From Symbiodinium natans (taxonomy: Eukaryota; Sar; Dinophyceae; Suessiales; Symbiodiniaceae): a DNA stretch of 22,500 nt. Both the position numbers and the translations under genes were made by a program. Each line of letters begins with the position of its first letter. Positions within the stretch are counted from its first letter, which is position 1. Positions 1 through 7,960 of the stretch are shown here, in pieces. Location of the stretch: positions 419,531 through 442,030 of the forward strand of contig CAJNDS010002579.1 of NCBI GenBank assembly GCA_905221605.1, read 5' to 3'. Under the pieces are notes generated by a model. It did no database searches. It was not told the DNA's origin and was given only the letters and a program-made list of their open reading frames with translations.

Positions 1-316
1 AAACACACCAACAGCCCCCCAAGAGCCCTAAGACCCTAAACCCTAAACCCTAAGCCCTAAGCCCTAAACCCTAAACCCTAAACCCTAAACACACCAACAG
101 CCCCCCAAGAGCCCTAAGACCCTAAACCCTAAGCCCTAAGCCCTAAACCCTAAACCCTAAACACACCAACAGCCCCCCAAGAGCCCTAAGACCCTAAACC
201 CTAAGCCCTAAACCCTAAACCCTAAACCCTCAACCCTCAACCCTAAACCCTAAACCCTAAACCCTAAACCCTAAACCCTAAACACACCAACAGCCCCCCA
301 AGAGCCCTAAGACCCT
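1..316. repeat. Telomere-like array with a recurring ~31-bp unit
   Basis: CCCTAAA heptamers (with CCCTAAG and CCCTCAA variants) alternate with a non-telomeric block beginning ACACACCAACAGCCCCCC and ending in GAGCCCTAAGAC. The block starts near 1, 87, 159 and 280, so the periods are 86, 72 and 121 bp. All three leave a remainder of 2 when divided by 7, so only whole heptamers were gained or lost between blocks. The C-rich strand is on + here, the orientation of a left chromosome end, but the window start is arbitrary and a real telomere cannot be claimed. Confidence 0.93.
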
Positions 317-421
317 CTGCAGGATGTCGTGGTCGATGCGGCCGAGGGCCGAGTGCCAATGCTCGAAACTCTCGAGTGGCCCCAGACGAGCTTGCGGCTT
401 TTTTGGGGGTTTAGGGTTTAG
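311..421 (+). other. Coding-like island between opposite telomeric arrays
   Basis: An open frame runs from just after a stop at 308-310 to a TAG at 419-421. Its non-telomeric part reads DVVVDAAEGRVPMLETLEWP, which looks like ordinary protein. It starts right after CCCTCTGCAG (a possible 3' splice site at 322) and runs into TTTAGGG repeats. There is no ATG at the front. It could be an exon scrap, a captured gene fragment or chance. Confidence 0.22.
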
Positions 422-460
422 GGTTTAGGGTTTAGGGTTTAGGGTTTAGGGTTTAGGGTT
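410..460. repeat. TTTAGGG array
   Basis: Seven nearly perfect TTTAGGG units on +, opposite in orientation to the array at 1-316. The sequence 461-573 that follows (T- and G-rich, no repeat) shows no recognisable feature. Confidence 0.95.
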
Positions 461-573
461 GATCGAAATGTTGAGGGGCTTTTTTGGGGAGGGTCCAAAG
501 CTTCGGGTTTAGAAGGGGTAGAGAGGTTTTCGGGTTGTGAGCATTAGATACAGCTTTTGGATGTTTTGCGGGT

Positions 574-641
574 CCTAACCCTAACCCTAAACCCTAAACC
601 CCAAACCCTTAAACCCTTAAACCCTAAACCCTAAACCCTAA
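574..641. repeat. CCCTAAA array, degenerate
   Basis: CCCTAA, CCCTAAA, CCCCAAA and CCCTTAAA units on +. The next stretch, 645-750, has open frames in two phases (one reading DAPNCQEDWPIYLP), so coding potential there is ambiguous. Confidence 0.9.
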
Positions 642-750
642 GCCCCCTTGGAGGGCGAAGGGCAGACCCATGCGCACGTCTGCGGGCTTGGGGCTTACAC
701 GGACGCGCCGAACTGCCAAGAAGACTGGCCCATCTATCTTCCTACCCTTA

Positions 751-963
751 TGGTGTTCTTAAGGGGGTTCAAGGGGGGTATAGGGTTTAGGGTTTGGGGT
801 TCAGGGTTCAGGGTTCAGGGTTTAGGGTTTAGGGTTTAGGGTTTAGGGTTTGGGGTATCCCAAGGTTCCCTACTACTCCCCACTACGCTTTATGGCTCCC
901 TAAGCTTCCCCAAGGCTCCCTAGGCAACTTACCCCCCCATGAACCCGTCCCTTACGAACCCCA
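751..963. mobile_element. Foldback (MITE-like) element, copy A, containing a telomeric array
   Basis: The left arm (about 751-780, GTTCTTAAGGGGGTTCAAGG) is an imperfect inverted match to the right arm (about 930-963, ACCCCCCCATGAACCC). The same element without the telomeric array lies at 16991-17128: both share the arms and the inner GGCTCCCTAAGCTTCCC. Copy A differs by TTTAGGG-type repeats between its left arm and its middle. Transposase coding is absent, as expected for a non-autonomous element. No clear target-site duplication was found for the element itself. Confidence 0.6.
775..858. repeat. TTTAGGG/TTCAGGG array inserted in foldback copy A
   Basis: TTTAGGG, TTTGGGG and TTCAGGG units. 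The array is bracketed by the direct repeat GGGGTAT at 775-781 and 852-858. The related element at 17 kb has one GGGGTAT (17018-17024) at the matching place. The inserted length (array plus one copy of the repeat) is 77 bp, exactly eleven heptamers. Confidence 0.8.
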
Positions 964-1606
964 AAATGCCCCAATGCAAGGGTCGAGGCTGTGCAAAGCC
1001 AGACACACCCTACAGAGCCTAAACCCTGATTAGAGCATGATCACAGAGTTCGGGGTTAGCTCGGAACCCTAACCTCTCCCACGCCTCTCTAGACCCCCGT
1101 GAGACTTACCTAGAAGCTTCTACTTATGCAAATTTCCCGGTAGTATCCTAACACTCGAAGGCGCCCGAAGAATGGTTGCAGGGCGCAAAGCTTATGCCGA
1201 GCCCTCCCCCCACCAAAAAAAGAAACCTAAACCCTAAACCCTATTGTAAACCCTAAGAGCTCGGGGTCGCGAGCCAGGCTATCAGCCTCGGACGCGCTGA
1301 AGCACCAGGAGGCAGGGGCTTTAAGGCTTACATGGTTTATTGCAGGATTTATGCGGCTGGATTTTGTGTAAGGCTTAGAGGGTTTTAGGTTTTTTGTTTC
1401 TCGCAGGGCTTACAGTGCTTTGTTGAGTTTGGGCTTCTTGCTGGGTTTACAAGGCTTGTATGGTCACTTCTCTAAATTAGGGTTTTTTTGGGGTATTATT
1501 TTTAGCCGGCCACTATAATTGTGAGAACTGACCCGCGTGTCCTTATCGTATGGTGTATAGGGCTCACCGGGGATGTCAGAGCGTAATTGTAGGGTTTGTA
1601 AGGCCG
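964..1606. other. Unique sequence, no gene recognised
   Basis: Mixed-composition DNA with only a scrap of CCCTAAA (1226-1244) and short T-rich stretches. Short frames exist (for example after 966) but none is long or supported by splice signals. Confidence 0.5.
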
Positions 1607-1667
1607 AAACCCTAAACCCTAGACCGTAAACCCTAAACCCGAAACCCTAAACCCTAAACCCTAAACC
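1607..1667. repeat. CCCTAAA array
   Basis: About eight C-strand units with single-base variants. It ends in CCGCTGGTAG (1666-1675), the same junction found at the end of the array at 7009-7033. Confidence 0.92.
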
Positions 1668-1954
1668 GCTGGTAGTTCTTGGTGTGGGCTTCTGCCGATT
1701 CAGGGGAATTTAGGGATTTGTCGGCTGAAGGCTGAGTTTTCTGTTTTGGGGTTTTTTGGAAGGGTTTTGGAGCCTAAGACCCAAAAAACTCTACCCTTTT
1801 CGAAGTCTGTTGGAGGGACTTCGCGTGCAACTTAGGGGGCCCCCTGTATTTCTATTTGCAACTAGAGGACTTCGCCTTTCTTCCAGCCACTTGAGAAGAC
1901 TACTCGGTGGGCAGCACGACCAGACAGACTGTCCCATCCGTTAAGATTCTGCCT

Positions 1955-2394
1955 ATGTTTCAGGTACGATATCCCAAGCGTAGCAGGCACCGCGGAAGTT
2001 ATATATCATTCTGCCCGATCAGAAGCAGTAGTATACCCATGCGATACACTAATTTGCTTAAGAACCCCCCTACGAATAAACAAATTAGATAAAAATCCTC
2101 TATATTGCCCTTATAAGGAAGAATATATACTTGTTTGGGGGAGTTCTTAAGCAATTCGTTGTACACATGTTTTCGACTTTCATTTCCAGACTGCTGATGC
2201 AAGGGACTTGGTGCTGAAAGGTTGCTGTGTCAGTTCGGCGTTGCGCATGGTTTACCAGAGAGGCTTGTTTGATCCACATTGTCTGGGCAAGGCTAGTCAG
2301 TGTAGGGGTTTGGTTGTCTTGTCACGTTGTCATGCAGCCTGTTCATCTTGAAGCAAGGCATTTGAGTCACATCCGGAAGGGTGTGGAACCCTGA
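1955..2394 (+). CDS. Small spliced gene, product not recognised
   Basis: Exon 1 ends ATG TTT CAG at 1963, followed by the strong donor GTACGA. The intron 1964-2189 (226 nt) ends in a pyrimidine-rich acceptor, ACTTTCATTTCCAG. Exon 2 (2190-2291) continues in the same phase and reads TADARDLVLKGCCVSS and onward for 34 residues. A second intron with a GC donor is possible (2292-2337, 46 nt, AAG|GCTAGT to CATGCAG); exon 3 then stays in phase, includes PVHLEARHLSHIRKGVEP and stops at 2392-2394. Without that second splice the frame instead stops at 2349-2351. The start is uncertain: ATG 1955 would give a protein of about 55 residues, but the frame is open back to a stop at 1892-1894, so 1955 may be internal. 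No family was recognised. The first intron holds a foldback element. A decayed or partial gene is also possible. Confidence 0.42.
2038..2169. mobile_element. Foldback element inside a predicted intron
   Basis: Left arm AATTTGCTTAAGAACCCCCC (2051-2070) pairs with right arm GGGGGAGTTCTTAAGCAATT (2136-2155) with one indel and one or two mismatches. Weaker pairing extends outward to CATG at each side. The centre is the palindrome CCTTATAAGG (2109-2118). It lies wholly within the predicted intron 1964-2189. Confidence 0.65.
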
Positions 2395-2475
2395 CGGTTC
2401 AAGTTCTGCTTAGACTCCGGTCTTTTTCCTATGGTCGAGGGGAAGCCAAGATCCAAACTGTCAAACTTCAGAAGC

Positions 2476-2654
2476 CCCAACCCTAAACCCTAAACCCCAA
2501 AACCCTAAACCCTAAACCCTAAACCCTAAACCCCTAAACCCTAAACCCTAAACCCTAAACCTTAAACCCTAAACCCTAAACCCTAAACCCTAAACCCTAA
2601 ACCCTAAACCCTAAACCCTAAACCCTAAACCCTAAACCCTAAACCCTAAACCCT
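2476..2654. repeat. Long CCCTAAA array
   Basis: About 25 C-strand units on +, mostly perfect, with a few CCCCTAAA and CCTTAAA variants near the start. It ends in CCCTCACCCACCAG (2664), an acceptor-like sequence, and 2667-2756 is then open and reads IPGTSTKCEQHASEEVSGCP before TAG 2754-2756. Confidence 0.97.
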
Positions 2655-2756
2655 CACCCACCAGGCATCCCAGGGACAAGTACGAAGTGTGAACAACACG
2701 CCTCGGAAGAGGTCAGTGGGTGTCCGTTTGTCACCCAAAAGCCCGCAAAACTTTAG

Positions 2757-3173
2757 CTTTTGAAGGAACCATGACCCTTGAACCCCAAACTCGGTAGGGT
2801 TTTAGGGTTTAAGGTAGGGCTTTAAGAGTTTTGCCCGCGCTTTCCTGATCGTTATCCCAGCCCGACCCTAAACCTAAACCTGGTTCCAACGTATCTTGGC
2901 GGGCCTCATCCAAAGCCCTTCGAATGTACCTCAAACCCTAAACCCTAAACCCTAAACCCTAAACCCTAAACCCTAGACCCATACTGTGAGGCCTTGCAAA
3001 GCCCTCGCAGTCCCTATGTGCTTAGGATTGGCGGAGGTGTAGGATTTAGGGTTATGAGAATTGGGTTGAAGGTTTAGGGTTTTGGGTTGAAGGTTTAGGG
3101 CTTAGGTTTCTTTGGGGGGGGGGGGGTCTTTCGGAGCTATCGGTCTCTGAGGGCAGCTTACGTTTTTTTTGTT
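2757..3173. repeat. Degenerate telomeric tracts and a G13 run
   Basis: Contains a clean CCCTAAA array at 2934-2978, looser TTTAGGG-derived sequence at 3045-3110 (with GGGTTGAAGG interruptions) and a 13-base G run at 3114-3126. No gene is seen. Confidence 0.75.
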
Positions 3174-3347
3174 GGGGGGGGGGGGGGGGGGGGGGGGTTT
3201 AGGGTTTAGGGGGTTTAGGGTTTAGGGTTTAGGGTTTAGGGTTTAGGGTTTAGGGTTTAGGGTTTAGGGTTTAGGGTTTAGGGTTTAGGGTTTAGGGTTT
3301 AGGGTTTAGGGTTTAGGGTTTAGGGTTTAGGGTTAGGCTTTAGGGTG
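3163..3347. repeat. T8-G24 tract joined to a long TTTAGGG array
   Basis: Eight T, then GTT, then 24 G (3174-3197), running directly into about 20 TTTAGGG units (3198-3335). The G run touches the array and could come from slippage on GGG. The + strand should be very prone to G-quadruplex formation. Confidence 0.95.
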
Positions 3348-3436
3348 GTAAAAGCCTGAACCTGTCTCCAATCGATGCCGACCTCGCTCCCGAGTTCTAC
3401 GGTGAGCCCGTGCACATGTCCAGTCTGCACCCTTAG
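3344..3436 (+). other. Coding-like island
   Basis: Open after TAG 3341-3343 to TAG 3434-3436. It includes LSPIDADLAPEFYGEPVHMS. No ATG near its start and no clear splice sites. It sits between two G-strand arrays. Perhaps an exon fragment; weak evidence. Confidence 0.2.
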
Positions 3437-3452
3437 GGCCCTTTGGCCTTCT

Positions 3453-3589
3453 TGGGTTTAGGGTTTAGGGTTTGGGCTTTAGGCTTTAGGCTTTAGGCTT
3501 TAGGCTTTAGGCTTTAGGCTTTAGGCTTTAGGCTTTAGGCTTTAGGCTTTAGGCTTTAGGCTTTAGGCTTTAGGCTTTAGGCTTTAGGG
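3453..3589. repeat. Homogeneous TTTAGGC array
   Basis: After two TTTAGGG units, fifteen consecutive identical TTTAGGC units occupy 3478-3582, then one TTTAGGG. A uniform variant points to local tandem amplification rather than random decay of a telomeric array. Confidence 0.97.
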
Positions 3590-3827
3590 TGGCCTTCTTG
3601 GGGCAAGCCCTAAACCCTACCCCTAAGTCCATGTCCCATATAGTATCTACTTGGGCCTTAAAGGTGTTCCCATGTAGTAGCTTTAGGGCCCAAGTATATA
3701 CTTTTTTTGGGTGCATGGACCCTTATGGTACCCTAAACCTAAACCCTACTCAAAGAATCTCGGGCCTTCTGCTGCTGTCCTGGGATTGAGTACGGCAGCA
3801 GAGGTGAGAACTCTGCCAAGGCCATGA
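3590..3827. other. Unique sequence, no gene recognised
   Basis: Short scraps of CCCTAAA (3607-3620, 3730-3748) in unique DNA. TAGTATCTACTTGGGCC (3641-3657) and GGGCCCAAGTATATAC (3686-3701) form an imperfect inverted repeat that may be another small foldback element. Confidence 0.4.
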
Positions 3828-4061
3828 CACCCCCCGGGTCCGGATCCGGAAGGGCATCAGCTGCAGAATGAGCTGCAGCAAACACAGGTGCAGCTGCAGC
3901 AAGCCCTGCAGCTGCAAGCACGGGCGGAGAAGCAACTGCAGCAAGCAGGGGCGGTGCTAACACAGCAGACTCATGAATTGGGACAAGATCAGATGCTGCT
4001 GGCCCAAGCCAGGGTGCGCATTCAAGATTTGGAGGACCTGCTCAGTATGTGTGCCCTCTAA
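3828..4061 (+). CDS. Partial gene coding a glutamine-rich coiled coil
   Basis: The + frame is open from after TGA 3825-3827 to TAA 4059-4061 (77 codons). From codon 11 it reads LQNELQQTQVQLQQALQLQA and continues with AEKQLQQ and RVRIQDLEDLLS: leucines at heptad-like spacing with many Q, E, A and R, typical of a coiled coil. The first codons (HPPGPDPEGH) look different and may be intron or linker. CTCA|GTATGT at 4041-4050 is a good donor, so the exon may end at 4044 and the stop may be intronic. No ATG begins the frame, so this is an internal exon or gene fragment. The CTGCAG-rich DNA also opens the opposite strand, but that frame is only alanine- and leucine-rich. Family unknown. Confidence 0.45.
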   Translation, partial: HPPGPDPEGHQLQNELQQTQVQLQQALQLQARAEKQLQQAGAVLTQQTHELGQDQMLLAQARVRIQDLEDLLSMCAL

Positions 4062-4218
4062 GATTTGGACGAGTGCTGCATCTGGTTGCAGGCATATTTG
4101 GAAGCAAAAGGCCAGGGTAAAGGAAAGGACAAAGGAAAGGATGAGGCTATCAAGCAGAGGGATGGAGACGGAGAGCTTGACCCTTACTGTCAACGACACG
4201 GCTTCTTTTTCCGTAGAT

Positions 4219-4287
4219 AGAAAGAGATAGAGAGACATTGTAGAGCGAGAGAGAGAGAGAGAGCCAGAAAGAAAAAGAGAAAGAAAA

Positions 4288-4328
<41 letters not shown>

Positions 4329-4340
4329 CAGGCTGGGAAG
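4219..4340. repeat. GA-rich microsatellite
   Basis: Almost pure purine on +: (GA)n blocks broken by AAAGA units. It creates long low-complexity open frames on the minus strand (leucine and serine repeats), which are not credible genes. Confidence 0.95.
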
Positions 4341-5057
4341 GAGAAAGGAATGGAGGAGAGCAGAAAGAAGTAGAAAGTCTCCATTTCGCGTAGGACGAGT
4401 TGGCTCCAATCCCAAGTCCCCGACCCTGAGCCGCGAACCCCTAAACAATTATCCCAAAACCCTTGACCCCTCAAACCCTAAACCCTGTAAACAACTCTAA
4501 ACCCTGCTGCTCTCCCGATATGCCTACGAATGACCCAAGAGCGGTCCTTCTCTATGTCGCCATGTAACGTCTAAACTCTACCCTCGACCTGAAAGCCTGT
4601 TAAACCTGGTTCAGGGTTTAGGGTTTAGGGTTAATAACCCCCGATGCCCCCAAACCCCCAACCCTTGAAACCCAAACCCCTTGGAAAACCCTAATCCTGC
4701 AGAGACTATGCCTCAAACCCGAACTCCCCAAAGAACCGAAGCCGTAACCTAAACCCTAAATCCTACCTTGGACCCTATTATCCGGCGGGTTTAAGGGCTA
4801 CACCTACTAAATAGGGGGTACTTACTGCTAAACTGTGGGCATAAGGGTCCCGGGTAAAACCCCTAAACCCTACAACCGACAACCCTACAACCCTACAACC
4901 CCTAAACCCTACAACCCCCCAAAACCCCCCCTATAAACCCCCTATGCACCCCCCTATGACCACCCTGTAAATCCCCAATAACCCCCCCAATAAACTTGCA
5001 CCAAGAAAGTGCCAGGTCCCAGAGCATGCCCGCAACCTCAGATCGAGTTTGGGATTT
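4341..5057. repeat. Degenerate C-strand telomeric region
   Basis: Scattered CCCTAAA (4464-4486, 4747-4760), a short TTTAGGG group (4614-4635) and CCCTACAA/CCCCTAAA variants (4857-4920) that fade into C-rich CCCCCTATGA-type sequence up to about 4990. No gene with support; small open islands near 4505-4571 and 5000-5057. Confidence 0.7.
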
Positions 5058-5246
5058 TGGGGGTTGTAGGGTTTATAGGGTTTATAGGGTTTATAGGGTT
5101 TAGGGTTCAGGGTTTATAGGGTTTATAGGGTTTATAGGGTTTATAGGGTTTATAGGGTTTATAGGGTTTATAGGGTTTAGGGGTTTAGGGATTATAGGGT
5201 TTAGGGTTTGTAGGGGTTTAGGGTTTAGGGTTTAGGATTTAGGGCT
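5058..5246. repeat. TTTATAGGG nonamer array
   Basis: About ten copies of a 9-bp TTTATAGGG unit, broken once by TTTAGGGTTCAGGG, then grading into TTTAGGG. The extra TA in every unit marks local amplification of a variant. Confidence 0.95.
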
Positions 5247-5369
5247 GAGGGGTTCAGCAGACACGGGTTTGAGGATTTGCAGGGGTTCTGGGGGTTAGAG
5301 GTATGTAGAGTTTAGGGTTAGAACGTTTTCTTGCCACTTGGGGATCGAGTGTCATGGGGTTGCTTTTAT

Positions 5370-5442
5370 ATGTTTAGGGTTTAGGGTTTAGGGTTTAGGG
5401 TTTAGGGTTTAGGGTTTAGGGTTTAGGGTTTAGGGTTTAGGC
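5370..5442. repeat. TTTAGGG array
   Basis: Ten clean G-strand units. Flanking 5247-5369 and 5443-5537 are G-rich unique DNA with no supported feature. Confidence 0.96.
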
Positions 5443-5537
5443 AGGCACGGTCTGGGGGTCAAGGGGTACTGGGAACTTTATCCGGGGCTCACGAGGTTTG
5501 CGGGAGTGAGGCTTCAAGGTGCTCAGGGCCAACTCCC

Positions 5538-5597
5538 TTAAACCCTAAACCCTAAACCCTAAACCCTAAACCCTGAACCCTGAACCCTGAACCCTGA
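5538..5597. repeat. CCCTAAA then CCCTGAA array
   Basis: Five CCCTAAA units followed by four CCCTGAA units. The change of variant is sharp. Confidence 0.94.
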
Positions 5598-5761
5598 CCC
5601 GTGTGAAGGGTATGCTAGGGTTTTGGGTGTGTAAGAGCGGGTACCCCTTGTATACCCCAAATAGAATAGAATCCCTTTAGAGGGACCCCCAAAACGGTAC
5701 CCCCGGTACCCCCATGTCAGGAAAGCCCCATATCATGGACAAGCTGTTGAAGCGCGCCCTA
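5598..5761. other. Unique sequence with GGTACC palindromes
   Basis: Contains GGTACCCCTTGTATACC and CGGTACCCCCGGTACCCC near 5640-5710. No gene is visible. Confidence 0.4.
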
Positions 5762-5854
5762 AACCCGAAGCCCTAAAACCCCAAAACCCTAAACCCCTAA
5801 AACCCTAAAACCCTAAAACCCTAAAACCCTAAAACCCTAAAACCCTAAAACCCT
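5762..5854. repeat. CCCTAAAA octamer array
   Basis: Starts with mixed units and becomes eight or so identical CCCTAAAA octamers. Another locally homogenised variant. Confidence 0.95.
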
Positions 5855-5939
5855 GCAATCTGTGCTTGGTCCGGGGTCGAAGAGGACCCCAGCGCCATCC
5901 TCTGCCGAAGAGGACTCCCCCAAACCGTAACTCCTAAAC

Positions 5940-6084
5940 GGTTTAGGGTTTAGGGTTTAGGGTTTAGGGTTTAGGGTTTAGGGTTTAGGGTTTAGGGTTT
6001 AGGGTTTAGGGTTTAGGGTTTAGGGTTTAGGGTTTAGGGTTTAGGGTTTAGGGTTTAGGGACCCTAAACCCTATAACCCTAAAT
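5940..6084. repeat. Head-to-head telomeric junction
   Basis: About 17 TTTAGGG units (5940-6060) meet CCCTAAACCCTATAACCCTAAA (6062-6084, written in two parts: CCCTAAACCC and TATAACCCTAAA) across a single A at 6061. The join is a perfect palindrome for ten bases on each side. This is the arrangement expected when two telomere ends fuse. Confidence 0.93.
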
Positions 6085-6749
6085 TCTAGACCCTACAAAG
6101 GCCCTCATCTGCCGCAATCAATTCATCAGCACCGGTTCCGAAAGCCCCTGCCCCCCCCACACCTACTCCGGAAGAAGGCCGGTAGGGTTTAGGGCGCTTA
6201 CGGTTTTTTACGGTTTTGGACGTGGTGTGTAGGGTTTAAGTTCCATGAGAGATTTCTTAGAGGTGAGGTGCGGTTGACTTACCATGCAAGCAAGCATCCG
6301 TTGAAAGCAGGTCTTTACAGCAGAAACTCAGAACCCATCTTCCAGCAAGACCACAAATCCTAAACCCTAAGCCTTGAAGCCCTATAAGCCTTAAACGCCC
6401 GAAACAAGAACCCTAAAGCCCACTTAAGCCCTTAACCGCAACTCTGAAGCCTGCAAGGCCTGAACCCGAACTCCCTACCAATCCCCTCCCCCTAATATTA
6501 TTCCCCCCCCCCGCCCCTTGCCATTGTAGTCATATTAGAGTATGTGTGGGGGGGGGGGGGGGATTTTTAACATAGGGGGTAGCGGGGGGGGGGGGTTATT
6601 TGGGGGGAGGGGGATTATTCCGGATACCTTGAGACCGTTTCGAGCCCTCTACGCGGCCCTGAACCAAGCTCCCGCCCAAGGCGTTCCAAGGGCCACGATG
6701 CAGAGGTCTTCCAAGCTTCCCTCCCATCCGAGGGTCTGGGTATAGGGGA
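6085..6749. other. Unique and G-run-rich region, no supported gene
   Basis: Sparse ITR scraps (6185-6196, 6358-6370), C9 at about 6505-6513, G15 at 6548-6562 and G12 at 6584-6595. The + frame 6542-6745 opens through glycine codons of the G runs; only its end (RPFRALYAALNQAPAQGVPR) looks protein-like, so a gene is doubtful. Confidence 0.45.
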
Positions 6750-6821
6750 TTAGGGTCTAGGGTTTAGGGTTCAGGGTTTCAGGGTTTAGGGTTTAGGGTT
6801 TAGGGATAAGCCCTAAACCCC
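6750..6821. repeat. TTTAGGG array meeting CCCTAAA with 5-nt spacer
   Basis: G-strand units with TTCAGGG variants up to 6805, spacer ATAAG, then CCCTAAACCCC from 6811. Second head-to-head junction. Confidence 0.88.
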
Positions 6822-6835
6822 AAAAGCTACGTTAA

Positions 6836-6937
6836 GAGAAAGTGACTGTAGACCTGAGCCTGAATTTGTTTGATTCCGTTTGTGACGGAGTTTGCTTCCC
6901 CTACGGCTTAAGCATGTACCATTCAGGATGGGCCTAG
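6836..6937 (+). other. Coding-like island
   Basis: Open from after TAA 6833-6835 to TAG 6935-6937, reading EKVTVDLSLNLFDSVCDGVC and ending YHSGWA. It lies between a C-strand array on its left and a G-strand array on its right. No start codon or clear splice sites. The opposite strand also has a plausible short frame, so confidence is low. Confidence 0.2.
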
Positions 6938-6962
6938 GCACTTCTTGGCAGGCGTTCGAGCT

Positions 6963-7033
6963 AGGGTTTAGGGTTTAGGGTTCAGGGTTCAGGGTTAGGG
7001 TTGCGACCAACCCTAAACCCTAAACCCTAAACC
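6963..7033. repeat. Head-to-head telomeric junction with 6-nt spacer
   Basis: TTTAGGG/TTCAGGG units to 7002, spacer GCGACC, then CCCTAAA units 7009-7033. AGGGTT/AACCCT can close a hairpin around the spacer. Confidence 0.9.
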
Positions 7034-7040
7034 GCTGGTA

Positions 7041-7265
7041 GAACTTTCAACTTCTGGGGTTTCCTTACTTTATACCATGAGTTCCCCTACTACCCCTCTC
7101 TATACTACCCCCCCCCCCCCTTCCTAGGTTCCCCCTGAAATAACCTTAGTTACGCTCCATTTTCCCTAAGTTGCCTCAATTATGAGGGGAACTAAGGCAC
7201 CCATGATTATTGGAAGAAGGAAGTTCCACTTATTTTTTCCAAGGGTATTGGAGAAGTAAGTTGAG
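7041..7265. mobile_element. Degenerate foldback element
   Basis: Imperfect inverted arms: left about 7048-7088 (AACTTCTGGGGTTTCCTTAC, then ACCATGAGTTCCCC) against right about 7186-7262 (GGGGAACTAAGGCACCCATG, then GGAAGAAGGAAGTTCC). CCTTAGTT/AACTAAGG also pair inside. GTTCCCCTACTACCCC resembles the inner part of the 751-963 element. It includes a C13 run at 7108-7120. Boundaries are uncertain. Confidence 0.4.
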
Positions 7266-7769
7266 GATGTTGCCCGAAGAGCCCTCAGTAAGGCGCACGT
7301 TGAGACTCTAAACCCTGAACCCTAAAGCCTAGGTCCAAAACACCCTCAGTAAGGTACGCCCCTATAAGGGGGTAATTGGAGGCAGGCGGCTTAGGGTTTT
7401 CGCCTGGTTTCGGGATATAGTTAGGGTTTCTGTTGAGGGTTTAGGGGTTAAGGGTTTAGGCGTTTAGGGGTTTAGGGGTCTAAAGGTTTCTAGGGGTTTA
7501 GGGGTTAGGGGTTTAGGAGTCTCAAGGTTTTTTGGGGGATTTAGGGGTTCCGGGGCCATCAAGTACTGCCTGTTGAAGTGCTCCGGCTACACGCGCCTCG
7601 CTTCGGGCTCAGAAACTAGAAGAAGTTTAACACCTTTTGCGCCTCGAGGTTTAGCGTTTCGGGTGAGGAGGCGTCAGGCACTAGCCTCCTCAAGTCCTTA
7701 TTCTCTCAGGGCCCTGTGTTGTTGTTGCTTCTTAAACAACATCCACTGTAACGGAGCCTAAGTAATTTC
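7266..7769. other. Degenerate G-strand repeats and a unique island
   Basis: 7435-7560 holds GGGGTTTA-type degenerate repeats. 7561-7769 is a unique island whose + frame (7573-7761) has no ATG at its start and an ordinary length for chance. No gene claimed. Confidence 0.4.
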
Positions 7770-7960
7770 AACCCTAACCCAACACCTAACCCATAGCCCC
7801 TAGCCCCTAAACCCCAAACCCTAAACCCTATACCCGAAACCCTACAGCCTACAGCCTGAACCCTAAACTCTAAACCCTAAACACGAAACCCTAAACCCTA
7901 AGCCCTAAGCCCTAAGCCCAGCCCTAAACACTAAACCCGAAACCCGAAACCCTAACAGCA
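7770..7960. repeat. Degenerate CCCTAAA tract
   Basis: CCCTAAA with many CCCTACAG, CCCTAAG, CCCGAAA and AACTCTAAA variants, more decayed than most arrays here. Confidence 0.85.

Noticed and set aside
1-316. CRISPR-like array (regular repeats with spacers)
   Set aside because: The spacers are telomeric heptamers and not unique; the setting is eukaryotic.
1-316. True chromosome end
   Set aside because: Orientation fits a left telomere, but the window edge is arbitrary and arrays like this occur throughout the window.
3478-3582. TTTAGGC array as a sign of nematode DNA (TTAGGC telomeres)
   Set aside because: The unit is 7 bp, not 6, and is embedded in TTTAGGG arrays; it is a local variant.
3957-4474. 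Minus-strand frames of 94 and 163 codons with leucine/serine repeats
   Set aside because: They are translations of the (GA)n tract read as CT; low complexity with no other support.
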